A DNA stretch of 25,443 nucleotides from Priapulus caudatus (Eukaryota; Priapulida; Priapulimorpha; Priapulimorphida; Priapulidae). This document shows positions 9,441 through 19,329 of this stretch, in pieces (position 1 is the stretch's first letter; every line of letters begins with the position of its first letter). The notes under the pieces were generated by a model. It was not told the DNA's origin. It saw nothing but the letters and a program-made list of their open reading frames with translations, and made no database searches. The DNA is taken from positions 106,350 to 131,792 of the forward strand of contig NW_014577440.1 in NCBI RefSeq assembly GCF_000485595.1. The letters are read 5' to 3'. Both the position numbers and the translations under genes were made by a program.

Positions 9441-10106
9441 CAGTGGCGTGACTGACAGCTCTTTCGGTATGGGGGCGGGGGGGAGGCAAGACCGTCAAAA
9501 ATGTACCGTGAGAAATTATCATTACACTGAAAATGTTTTAAAACCTTATAGTATTTCTGACACTGAATCATGTGTATACATGAGCACATTCACATATCAA
9601 ATAACTATTGCAGGCTAGAGAAAAATGATTATGGCAATTTCAAAAAAAATATCTTGTGATAACTCGAATATATTTCAAACTTGAAAGAATGTTTGTATTA
9701 GTATGAGTATGTCATTACAGAAGCAAAATAAAATTAGTACTTTCTTCCCTAAGGAAACATCCGGTTATACATACATGGATGACATATAACAGTTGCAGGC
9801 CAGAAATATATCTCTAACAATGTAAAAATCAAATTCTTGTAATGACTCTGAGATGTTTTCTTTGGCAGGAAATTCAGAAGAATGACTGACAAATTTGAAT
9901 AGTTATGTTAAAGATGAAAATGGGTCATGATGTCACAATTTCTGACTGGAACCTCATCTTTTAACCTTATTTACAACATTGAAATTGAGAAAAATTAATT
10001 TTGTAATTTTGTAATTTTTTTAATAATGTAATTTATTTTTATTTATTTTTGGTTTTAAAAGGGGGGGGCACTGGCCGGATGTGCCCCCATCTAAATCCGC
10101 GCCTGG
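9441..10106. mobile_element. Possible composite of transposon ends (CAGTGGCGT... to ...CCGCGCCTG)
   Basis: CAGTGGCGTGACTGAC at 9441 followed by a G-rich stretch resembles a left hAT-like end. At 10060-10106 a G run, GTGCCCCCATCTAAATCCGC and GCCTG resemble a right end. The two termini are not good inverse matches and no duplication flanks them, so they may belong to two different truncated elements with unrelated AT-rich DNA between. Confidence 0.35.
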
Positions 10107-10112
10107 GGAGGG

Positions 10113-10300
10113 GGACAAAATTACATGACTCAACTGTGTAATGATAAGCGCCGAGCGCAGCTTTTGATCGACGTCCATAGTGTGGTAGGGGTGGGTCTGA
10201 GACAAGGCTTCTATGGATAAGTGACCAAAAAAATCACGTTAGGGTTATTTACGATTATTAGCTAAGCTTATTTTTTAATTTTACTCCAAAATCTAGGGGG
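10113..10300 (+). repeat. Dispersed repeat, copy A (inverted relative at 19330-19545)
   Basis: The words CAACTGTGTAATGAT, ATAAGTGACCAAAAAA, CGTTAGGGTTAT, TACGATTATTA, TAAGCTTATTTT and TAATTTTACTC occur here in this order. They reappear on the opposite strand, in the same order and with similar spacing, at 19330-19545. The similarity is interrupted by indels and one diverged middle segment. There is no coding capacity; the family is unknown. Confidence 0.75.
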
Positions 10301-10308
10301 CAGCAGTT

Positions 10309-10333
10309 CCCCCCCCCCCACACACACACACAG
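10309..10333. repeat. Poly-C and (CA)n tract
   Basis: A run of C is followed directly by about seven CA dinucleotides. Confidence 0.9.
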
Positions 10334-11195
10334 GCTACGGCCATGGTGACGCACTCAGAATCACACGGTATATACTGTGTGGTAGTCAAAATTGAATAAA
10401 TATATATCATTTGGATAACACGCAGCAATACACAATGATAGCATGCGTATACCGCAAGCAATAGCGCGCATAGCGCGCACGCCGCAAGCAACAATAGCAA
10501 TAATAACTTTAATAACAATGTTTTAGCCATTATACTGTTATATAAAATGTTGAAGGTATAACTAGCAGGTAAATGTGTGAGGTTAAATTCTGTACACGTA
10601 TACGCACTTTTGTTTTATGATTTTTATAAATGCCTGGTTATGTAATGAACTGCACTGATTACCGCGAAAGGTTGTGAATAGTTGCATGCCCTCATCTAGT
10701 ATGGATATGCAGCAACAGGAGCATTGATGTAACGCTTGTATTTCCCGTCCGTATACGTCATCTGGCTGTGCCCTAAAATGAACAATTTTTACTGGTTCTA
10801 GCGATGTGTTGAAATGCTATATATATATATATATACGCCTTGCTATGCGAGTTACTACTTCAATTTCCGTATAATTCATCCGGCTATGGCACAGATATCA
10901 TGGAATAGATTACCTGTTAACTAGGAATGATATCAATTATATTATTTTTGTCAAGTACAGATTTATGTGATGGCGTGGTGGCGTGATCATGCAACTGTAG
11001 AAAACGCTGTAGTTATTATTCTCGATCACTTAGCACAGCGCTGTGTGCTTATTCACGACAATTAAACCTTCTAAATATCAATGGGTCGTTTTTACCCCTT
11101 CTAGAGACCAAATGAGTCATAGCAGCACAAAGGTATACTCGGTCGGCTCAGCTGCGTTTTGCCGTACCCGATCGGGCTTTTCCTCACACACGCGA
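10334..11195. other. Intergenic DNA, nothing firmly recognised
   Basis: The stretch has mixed composition with an AT microsatellite at about 10819-10836 and a local repeat of CCGCAAGCAA near 10451 and 10481. A minus-strand leucine-rich 90-codon ORF at 10258-10530 has a hydrophobic start but spans the dispersed repeat and shows no family signature. Confidence 0.45.
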
Positions 11196-12193
11196 TCTCT
11201 GCACTGATAAATTTGTTTCCAATATCTGATTTGATGAAGACTGGTTTCCCTCTGACTGCGATGAATCTGTGAATGAAGGAATCAGCATCGAGTGGACACA
11301 CATTTTCCACTCCAACTGAGTGCACGTGTGCTTGCACGTGTGAGTGCATGTCTGCTTACACGTGTGAGTACACGTGTGAGTGCACGTGTGAGTGCATGTG
11401 TGCTTGCACGTGTGAGTGCGCGTGTGCTTACACGTGTGAGTGCGCGTGTGCTTACACGTGTGAGTGCACATGTCAGTGCACGTGTGCTTGCACGTGTGAG
11501 TGCACGTGTGCTTGTACGTGTGAGTGCACGTGTGCTTGTACGTGTATTGCATGTGTGCTTGCACGTGTGAGTGCACGTGTGAATGCACGTGTGCTTGCAC
11601 GTGTGAGTGCACGTGTGATTGTACGTGTGAGTGCACGTGTGAGTGCACGTGTCAGTGCACGTGTGCTTGTACGTGTGCTTGCACGTGTGAGTGCTCGTGT
11701 GAGTGCATGTGTGCTTGCACGTGTGCTTGTACGTGTGCTTGCACGTGTGAGTGCACGCGTGAGTGCACGTGTGCTTATACGTGTATTGCATTTGCATGTG
11801 TGCTTGCACGTGTGAGTGCACGTGTGAGTGCATGTGTGAGTGCACGTGTGCTTGTACGTGTGAGTGCACGTGTGAGTGCACGTGTGAGTGCATGTGTGAG
11901 TGCACGTGTAAGTGCTTGCATGTGTGAATGCACGTGTGCTTGTACGTGTGCTTGCACGTGTGAGTGCACGTGTGTGTGCACGTGTGAGTGCACGTGTGCT
12001 TGCACGTGTCAGTGCACGTGTGCTTGTACGTGTGCTTGCACGTGTGAGTGCACGTGTGCTTGCACGCGTGAGTGCACGTGTATTGCATGTGTGCTTGCAC
12101 GTGTGAGTGCACGTGTGCTTGCACGCGTGAGTGCACGTGTATTGCATGTGTGCTTGCACGTGTGAGTGCACGTGTGCTTGCACGCGTGAGTGC
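11196..12193. repeat. CACGTG 12-bp minisatellite with unique left flank (clean copy)
   Basis: After ~120 bp of unique sequence shared with 6606-6745, an array of about 70 twelve-base units starts near 11316. The main units are GAGTGCACGTGT and GCTTGCACGTGT, with variants GCTTGTACGTGT, GAGTGCATGTGT and an 11-base ATTGCATGTGT. Nearly every unit carries the palindrome CACGTG. Close to the gap a 59-bp higher-order unit appears, with ATTGCATG at 12082 and again at 12141. Because the unit is a multiple of three, all frames are long and cysteine-, threonine- or valine-rich; these are not genes. Confidence 0.95.
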
Positions 12194-12492
12194 NNNNNNN
12201 NNNNNNNNNNNNNNNNNNNNNNNNNNNNNNNNNNNNNNNNNNNNNNNNNNNNNNNNNNNNNNNNNNNNNNNNNNNNNNNNNNNNNNNNNNNNNNNNNNNN
12301 NNNNNNNNNNNNNNNNNNNNNNNNNNNNNNNNNNNNNNNNNNNNNNNNNNNNNNNNNNNNNNNNNNNNNNNNNNNNNNNNNNNNNNNNNNNNNNNNNNNN
12401 NNNNNNNNNNNNNNNNNNNNNNNNNNNNNNNNNNNNNNNNNNNNNNNNNNNNNNNNNNNNNNNNNNNNNNNNNNNNNNNNNNNNNNNNNNNN
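12194..12492. other. Assembly gap (299 N)
   Basis: A run of undetermined bases interrupts the satellite region. The array on the left (G/T-rich plus strand) differs from the array on the right (C/A-rich plus strand), so the true length and junction are unknown. Confidence 1.
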
Positions 12493-12763
12493 CGCGCTCA
12501 CGCACACACGTCGCACACACGCGCTCACGCACACACGCGCTCACGCACACACGCGCTCACGCACACACGTCGCACACACGCACACAAGTCGCACACACGT
12601 CGCACACGCACACATGTCGCACACACGCGCTCACGCACACACGTCGCATACACGCGCTCACGCACACACGCGCTCACGCACACACGCGCTCACGCACACA
12701 CGCGCTCAAGCACACGTCGCGCACACGCACACACGTCGCGCACACGCACTCACGCACACACGA
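12493..12763. repeat. CGCGCTCACGCACACA satellite
   Basis: Units of about 16 bp (CGCGCTCACGCACACA) alternate with shorter CGTCGCACACA units. The plus strand is C/A-rich, opposite to the G/T-rich plus strand left of the gap. On the reverse strand the unit reads TGTGTGCGTGAGCGCG, only loosely similar to the CACGTG unit. Confidence 0.9.
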
Positions 12764-12775
12764 TAAAATAAATCG

Positions 12776-12831
12776 TGAACCCCCTTAGGTCTTTGCCCCC
12801 CCCCAATCCAAAACTGCTTCCGGCGCGCCTG
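12776..12831 (-). repeat. Single transposon end (CAGGCGCGCCGG...)
   Basis: Read on the minus strand from 12831, the segment starts CAGGCGCGCCGGAAGCAG, then TTTTGGATTGG and a G run, the same plan as the other CAG-ended elements. The partner end is missing, probably lost at the adjacent CA-rich satellite. A CGCG/CACA-rich tract and GA repeats follow at 12843-12905. Confidence 0.5.
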
Positions 12832-13101
12832 CATACACATATGCACGCGCGCGCACGCACAGAGGGAGAGAGATACCCGCGCGCTCGCACACAAATGCGC
12901 ACGAACATGCGGGTGTCACGTGCGCATATATTTTGCTTGCTCGGCGTTAACTCAAATTTAATCCTAATATTCTTTGACCTAAACGCTGTTCCTAGAATTT
13001 GATACATGAGAGTAGAGACTATGCGTTCATTCTATAACATAAGAAGATGTGTATTAGCAGTAAATTATGCTACGGATGTTATGTTAGTTATATATTGCCT
13101 T

Positions 13102-13124
13102 TTAACGACCTGCCCACAAACACC
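13102..13124 (-). CDS. Candidate last exon of the glycine-rich gene
   Basis: A strong acceptor (CCGCCTTCTCCTCAG) lies just upstream at about 13125-13139 on the minus strand. Joined in phase 1 to the donor at 13345, it would add only GCLWAGR before a TAA stop (13104-13102). If instead the donor is not used, translation continues to a TGA at 13286-13284 and adds a tail of about 20 residues. The sequence alone does not decide between the two ends. Confidence 0.35.
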
Positions 13125-13345
13125 CTGAGGAGAAGGCGGAGTGATTTCTTGACAATTGATTTGCTACTCTGAGAAGGCTGTAAATGCATTATGGAAATTC
13201 TCTGGGAGAGAGTCCCCATACCTTGCCCGGAGGGCGCTCGCGATAGTCACCAACGCGTTCAAAATCTTGGATCCGCATCTAAATCATAATAAAAGAGCGC
13301 CCGCGAAAGGTGAAAACGGCACATCACACATTTGAGCTAACTTAC

Positions 13346-15332
13346 CCCACGCTTTTCCTTTAACGTAGTTGTTATTCTTATGTTTTCCAAGGAAGTCCGA
13401 ATCGTACTGCCTCTGGTACTTGGTATTGTCACCAGTGTTTTTGTAGTTCGTGTCATAAGTCCGGCCGAGGCTGTTACCATTATACTGGCCATTGTCAATA
13501 TAAAGGTTCTTCGCCTGTTTTCTATGTTTACTATCTTGCACTCTTCTAACGTGATTGTCTGTACGGAGTTTGTTTGCATTGTGTTGGGGAATATAGTTGA
13601 TACCAACAAATGCATTAGCTGGATACGCGCCTCGACCGATAGAGCCTTGACTTCCACCAATAACGTTCGGCAACGGCGTCCTGTAGTTGTTGATTCCAAC
13701 GTTACCACGTCCGTACTCCGCAACATTACCACTGCCGTAACCGCCGACATTACCGCTACCGTAGCTGCCAGCATTACCGCTGCCGGAATTGCCAACATTA
13801 CCGCTGCCGTAGCCACCAACATTTCCGCTGCCGGAATCGCCAACATTACCGCTGCCGTAACCGCCGACATTACCGCTACCGTAGCTGCCAGCATTACCGC
13901 TGCCGGAATTGCCAACATTACCGCTACCGTAGCTGCCAGCATTACCGCTGCCGACCGTAGCTGCCAGCATTACCGCTGCCGTAACCGCCGACATTACCGC
14001 TGCCGTAGCTGCCAGCATTACCGCTGCCGGAATTGCCAACATTACCGCTGCCGTAGCTGCCAGCATTACCGCTGCCGGAATTGCCAACATTACCGCTGCC
14101 GTAGCCACCAACATTACCGCTGCCATAGCTGCCAACATTACCGCTGCCGGAAGCGCCACTATTGCCGCTGCCGTATCCACCGACACCACCAAAATTACCG
14201 CTGCCGAAACCGCCAACATTACCGCTGCCATATCCACTGACACTACCAACATTACCGATGCCGTAGATGCCAGTATTACCGCTGCCGTAAGCGCCAACAT
14301 TACCAACATTACCGCTGGCAATACCGCCAAAATTACCGCTGCCGAAACCGCCAACATTACCGCTGCCGTATCCACCGACACTACCAAGATTGCCGCCGCC
14401 GTAGCCGCCAACACTAGTACTACCGCTGCCGTATCCACCGACACTACCAACATTACCGCTGCCAATACCGCCAAAATTACTGCTGCCGAAACCTCCAACA
14501 TTACCGCTGCCGTATCCACCGACACTACCAACATTACCGCTGCCAATACCGCCAAAATTACCGCTGCCAAAACCGCCAACATTACCGCTGCCGATACCGC
14601 CAACATTACCGCTGCCAAAACCAGCAACACCAGCAACCTGACTGCTGCCATAACCACCGACGGTACCGCGCCCGTCACCGCCGACTGCGTCAGGCCTGAA
14701 GCTGTCGGAGACGCGTATGACTACATCTGTAACGTCGCGATTTCGGGGTTGGGTAGCTGTGGCAACTCCTGCTACAGTCTTAGTAGTAATATCGTTGCTG
14801 CCTTGTGTCGGGATTCCTAAACACTGTTGAAATATGAATATTCGTAAAAACAAATTAGTGAAACAAATTAGTTAACAAAATGGTGACCATATCATACGAG
14901 TCATATAAAATGAGCAAACGGTATACCAACGCGCATGTAGTATATTTCATTACTCGTCAAATATCATTTTAAATTATCACCGTGCATTACAAGGCGTATA
15001 TGAAATTGTAATGAGATATTTACAGAATAGCAGCAGTATACACCTCCTAACGGATGCAATAGTTAGCTGCAATGGAACTCGAGGGTGCATGAATTATGAA
15101 AATACATTAGGTATGAATATATATATAAAAAATAACGTATATGCTATTGTTCTGTTAATTACATGCGGAAGAAGAATTCTGATACGTCATATCATAACAT
15201 TAGAACTCGTACAACAGATGCAACTATTGCAAATATAACTCAGTCATATAGAATGAATGTACACAAGTATTCGTAGCTTACCCCGGCTATCAGTAGGACA
15301 CCAGCAACTATCGCAGAATGAGATTCACACAT
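13346..15332 (-). CDS. Secreted glycine-rich GSGN-repeat protein (two exons, frame broken by a 4-bp insertion)
   Basis: Exon 1 (15332-15282) starts at ATG and encodes MCESHSAIVAGVLLIAG, ending at a GTAAGC donor. Exon 2 starts at 14823 after an acceptor (TTCATATTTCAACAG) and continues the frame with CLGIPTQG. Together they form a convincing signal peptide, so the protein is probably secreted. After a ~50-residue linker, about 40 eight-residue units follow (GSGNVGGY, GSGNVGGF, GSGNFGGI, GSGNAGSY, GSGNVGNS), an aromatic, isoleucine or serine residue closing each. The C-terminal ~120 residues are Asn/Lys/Arg/Tyr-rich and not repetitive. Exon 2 ends at 13346 with a GTAAGT donor in phase 1. Four extra bases (GACC or equivalent, 13953-13956 on the plus strand) shift the frame; without them the two exons hold about 508 codons. 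The composition suggests a structural or extracellular-matrix, silk-like or adhesive protein; this is inferred from composition, and I recognise no named family. Confidence 0.75.
14824..15281 (-). other. Intron 1 of the glycine-rich gene
   Basis: A 458-bp AT-rich intron in phase 0, with GT (15281-15280) and AG (14825-14824) at its ends and a pyrimidine-rich stretch before the acceptor. It separates the signal-peptide exon from the repeat exon, a common arrangement for secreted repeat proteins in animals. Confidence 0.7.
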
Positions 15333-16240
15333 TTCTAAAAGAAAATGCGTGTTTCTGATGAAAAGAAAAAAAATCGCCAATAAAACTTACTAAGAGCTTT
15401 GTTATGCAAGAATGTTTTCATTTTTAGTAAGAAAAATTACTTATATCTAACTATTACAGATTGAATTGCTAATTAGGGCCTACAATAAGTTAAATTATGA
15501 ATTGTTAAATTAACTTACTGTAGTAAATGTGTCCTTTCCTGCGATTGCGACAGAGATCTGCTCGTTTTGTGACAAACGTTGACTCCGAGCTGCACCGTGT
15601 ATTGTTCGTAGGTACATATAATTGCAGCCGTTTTTATATTAAACGAATCCGGAACAACGGCTGACCGAGTTCTTAAAATGAAAGGTAAGCACACTTTCCG
15701 CGCGACGGAATATATTGCACGCATGTTTGCTTGACCAAGTGGATCGCCACTAACATATCACCATGGTGGTGTGTCATTATAGCTGCGGTCAGCGCAGTCA
15801 TGTTTGTTATCGACATCGTGACAACGGAAAGGAAAAGCCGCAGCTATGAGGCGTAATTACATGTATTGCTATAACGCGGCGAGCGGTTTTCCAAACTGTG
15901 TCGTGATGGCCCCCTCATTACGACAAGCTCTGATTCGCATCGCTTCTCTACACATTTTATTATTTAAAGAGTCGCGTCATTTACTCTCCTCTCCGTCCGG
16001 AGGTTACAGTGAATAGCTATACAGAATGTGTGGCGCAGACCGTACGCCAAGAGTCCTAATTAAGACGTGAAACGGTGCGTTTCACTACAAACTCAACATA
16101 TATCGAAGTTAATATATCTGCTCGCAATAGAAAGTGAAAGAAATGATAAATTCAATAAATTTAAAAATATTATTTCAATGGTTCCAGAATGCAATACACA
16201 CATATATGCTAAAACATATTAACGAACTACAAACAGTTTG
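15333..16240. other. Upstream region of the glycine-rich gene, no gene recognised
   Basis: This region should hold the 5' UTR and promoter of the minus-strand gene. Just before the ATG the minus strand reads CATTTTCTTTTAGAA, which looks like an acceptor, so the ATG may sit near the start of a second exon with an untranslated first exon further right. A 10-bp inverted repeat (ATAGCTGCGG at 15779-15788, CCGCAGCTAT at 15838-15847) is present. I could not place a TATA box or initiator with confidence. Confidence 0.4.
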
Positions 16241-16287
16241 AGAAGAAACCCCGTTCAAATTACTGAGTGGTCAAAGGGGTTTCTTCT
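16241..16287. other. Perfect 12-bp inverted repeat (hairpin)
   Basis: AGAAGAAACCCC at 16241-16252 and its exact reverse complement at 16276-16287 are separated by a 23-base loop. The stem stands alone in AT-rich DNA. Its function is unknown; it could be a remnant of a foldback element. Confidence 0.7.
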
Positions 16288-16476
16288 AAAAAATATAGGC
16301 CTACCCTATTTACAAGTGTGCAAAAGTGGGTAACAAATGTGATACTGAGTGGACTCACTCAGCCATATATGAGCTAGATCGCATGTGAAACTAAAAGTGC
16401 TATATAGTACCTACATGGTGCTTGGGACATATTTCTGTCACAAAAATCACATATCTACGCGCAGACACATAAGAGG

Positions 16477-17012
16477 CAGAGGCGGATCCAGGGCTGAGGC
16501 TAGACAGTAATGTATTTTTCCAGATTTTAAGGGCACATCCCCCAAAAAGGACACACCACCCCACAGTGAGCGCCGCTAGACGCGAAGCACATGGCAGGGA
16601 GTCTGGGGGGCCTCCCCCAGGAAATTTCAAAATTTCAAGGGTCCCTGGGCACAAAAATGAGCACCATTTGAGCACACATTTAGTCAAGCAGCAATAGCTA
16701 AAAACCATATGGAATTTTATTTCTGCTTCATTTTGCCTGCGCTTTGCATACCATACCAGCAATTAATGCAGAATGATTCAAGCACTTAATTCCCTTCTTT
16801 TTCAGATATAAAAGCAAGTTTTGTTACCATGTAAAATTTTGATTTCCTTTAAGTCCTGTCAATGAATCAGAACAAAAAATAAAAAATAAAGAATATAGCC
16901 AAATTCCATCAAATTGTTTTCTGTATTTTTTGTATTTTCTGTAAATTTCGAAGGGCACTGAAATCTAGACCGTATTTCCCAATACGGCAAATACGGTCTG
17001 AATCCGCCCCTG
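16477..17012. mobile_element. Non-autonomous CAG-ended transposon, longer copy
   Basis: The left end is CAGAGGCGGATCCAGG and the right end, reversed, is CAGGGGCGGATTCAGACC. Subterminal sequence is shared with the element at 17183-17347 on both sides: GGCTGAGGCTAGACAG, CACACCACCCCACAGTGAGC, and CTAGACCGTATTTCCCAATA. The 370-bp middle (about 16574-16942) is absent from the shorter copy. No target duplication was found (left flank ATAAGAGG, right flank CACCCACT). Confidence 0.7.
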
Positions 17013-17182
17013 CACCCACTTCTTATCGGAAGGATGCACCCCACGCACGCTTCTTGAATGCCAACTAAAGTTGAGCGTGAGGTGTTATCAATTTTCATTT
17101 TGAGGTGATATATATATTTTGCCCGCGGCCGAGTGGGCTCCGTGTGCACTGCTACTGGACTACGTGACACTATGGTGACACC

Positions 17183-17347
17183 CAGGGCCGGTTCCAGGGC
17201 TGAGGCTAGACAGTATTTTTCCAGATTTAAATGGCACATCGCCCAAAAAGGGCACACCACCCCACAGTGAGCGCAAAATTTCGAAAGGCACTTTGAAATC
17301 TAGACCGTATTTCCCAATACGGCAAATACGGTCTGAATCCGCCCCTG
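17183..17347. mobile_element. Internal-deletion derivative of the neighbouring transposon
   Basis: The left end is CAGGGCCGGTTCCAGG and the right end, reversed, is CAGGGGCGGATTCAGACC. The sequence follows the longer copy from its left end to GTGAGCGC, then jumps at 17274 to AAATTTCGAAAGGCACT near its right end. At 165 bp it is a textbook short derivative. No clear target duplication is visible. Confidence 0.7.
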
Positions 17348-17562
17348 AGAGGGTATAGATCGATCGATCGTGATATTTCCTATTTCGATATAACAACTGG
17401 TATTTGGATTTGGGTTTCTTTTCTCCCTTGCGCTAGCAAACAACAAGATAATTATATATACCCTTAAATGGACCTATGAAAAAAGGAAATGAGGAAATAA
17501 TATTAACAATAATCGGAACGTTGGTAAATGTATTGCTTCATGCACCCATACTCACGCGCGTG

Positions 17563-18775
17563 CTACCTACTCATAACTACTCATACCTACTCATAACTAC
17601 TCATACCTACTCATACCTACTCATACCTACTCATAACTACTCATACCTACCATAACCCGTACATCCCTCACTCATAATACCATACTACTACTCATACCTA
17701 CTCATATACCACTCATAACTACTCATACCTACTCATACCTACTCATAACTACTCATATACCACTCATGACTCATATCCACTCCTACCTACTCATACCTAC
17801 TCATATACCACGCATTATCATACCCTACTCATACCTACTCATACCTACTCATAACTACTCCATACTACTCAACGCGCTATCATACTCTACTCACTCAACC
17901 TAACTCATACGCCTACTCGCATACCTACTCATTACTCATACACTACTCATACTACTCATATACCTCATACCTAACTCCATATAGCCGACTCATGACCGTC
18001 ACTCACGCGACCGCTATTCATATCCTATTCATCCACCTATCATGCCTACTCATCGACCCTACTCATGCAACTAGCGGCCGATGACCGCGCAGTACTCACT
18101 ATACCCGACCGTGCCAATTACGGCGTACTCATACCTACTCATACCTACTCATACCTACTCATAACTACTCATACCCGCGTACGTCCATATACTACCCATA
18201 CCTGGAGTATCTGGCACCTACTCCATAACCTACTAATATACCTACTCATCATACGTATCTGGGACCTACTCATAGACTGCCTCATACCCTACTCATATAC
18301 GACGCCGCACAGACCGTACTGTTCATGTGCACTACCCCATACCTACCATACGCCCCACTACTCATACCTATCAATATGACCACTCATGAACCTACTCATA
18401 CCGGTTACTTAGGCGCATACATACATCATACTACTCATACCTACTCATACTACTGCAGTACCTACTTACTATACCACTGCATAACCTACTCATCACCTAC
18501 TCATGACCTATCTCAATGACCTACTCATGACTACGCTGCTACATAACTACTGGGCGCGAATGAGACTACTCATGGCACATACCCGGGGGGAGCTACGTGG
18601 CACGTGGTACGCTGATGGCTGTCATACCTGACTCATTTAACTTACTACGAAATGAAGTCTACTCATACCCTACTTCTGACCGTACTCATTGAACTAGCTC
18701 AATAACCTACTACATCAACTACTAAGTGCTACTCATCATCCCACCATACCACTCATAAGTACTAAACTGCTCAAC
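17563..18775. repeat. 10-bp satellite CTACTCATAC, increasingly irregular
   Basis: The array opens with regular CTACTCATAC and CTACTCATAA units (17563-17650), then becomes irregular, with single-base gaps, insertions and short unrelated bits, while the unit stays recognisable to about 18775. A clean stretch reappears near 18126-18170. Threonine/tyrosine/serine-rich ORFs within it are artefacts of the repeat. Confidence 0.9.
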
Positions 18776-19329
18776 AGAAGAGCCGGGATCGCAATATTAA
18801 CGCGTATATTCGAGGCGGCATCTTTGACGGCACAATTCTATATTCTGCTATTATAGCGCTGATTCACTACGGAGGATCGGAAGTGTCAAGGATTCCATGT
18901 AAGTAGGGTTGTGTATGTGATTTGTATATTTTTTTACAGATTTGTATTTATCTATTGGTAAGTGGTATCAAGAGGATAAACTCGACACTTCAATCAAAGA
19001 TACACATGGGTTGATACTTGGATACAGATTGTTGATACAGCAGGTTACTATTGTTGATTATACAGCAAATCGGCGCGCGCAGAGACGCCTATTAACGGTG
19101 TCGGGCACAACAAAGCTGGTACCACGGGAGGCGATGGAGCACTGCGGCGGAGAGACGGCAGGTTCACAGGCCAACGAAATATAGATATGAGGCCGTTGGC
19201 GCGCCTGGGAAGGCATTGTCGCTAGCGCTGGGAAGCAGGATCCAGGTAACTAATGCGAGCGAGCGCCTGGCGGAGGAAGGGAGCCGGTAGCTTATGGGGG
19301 CCCGGGGCAAGGGGAGCGCAGCGGCGTGA
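18776..19329. other. Intergenic DNA, nothing firmly recognised
   Basis: The sequence is mixed and becomes GC-rich after 19070. An 80-codon ORF at 18942-19184 shows no family signature. GC-rich words near 19290-19340 (GGGGGCCCGGGGCAAGGGG, GGCGTGACGCGGGCCCC) may be the end of a transposon that also contains the dispersed repeat copy B. Confidence 0.4.

Noticed and set aside
11273-12550. Very long cysteine/threonine/valine-rich ORFs in several frames and on both strands
   Set aside because: The 12-bp unit is a multiple of three and lacks stops, so every frame stays open. The protein-like repeats are a by-product of the minisatellite, and some ORFs even run through the N gap.
13380-14240. 286-codon plus-strand ORF
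   Set aside because: It is the antisense shadow of the GSGN exon; its threonine/alanine and cysteine/arginine/histidine repeats follow from the 24-bp DNA unit.
13284-14678. 464-codon minus-strand ORF read as an alanine/valine-rich protein from its own ATG
   Set aside because: Its N-terminal two thirds is the shifted frame of the GSGN repeat. Only its C-terminal part (after the 4-bp insertion) is in the true frame.
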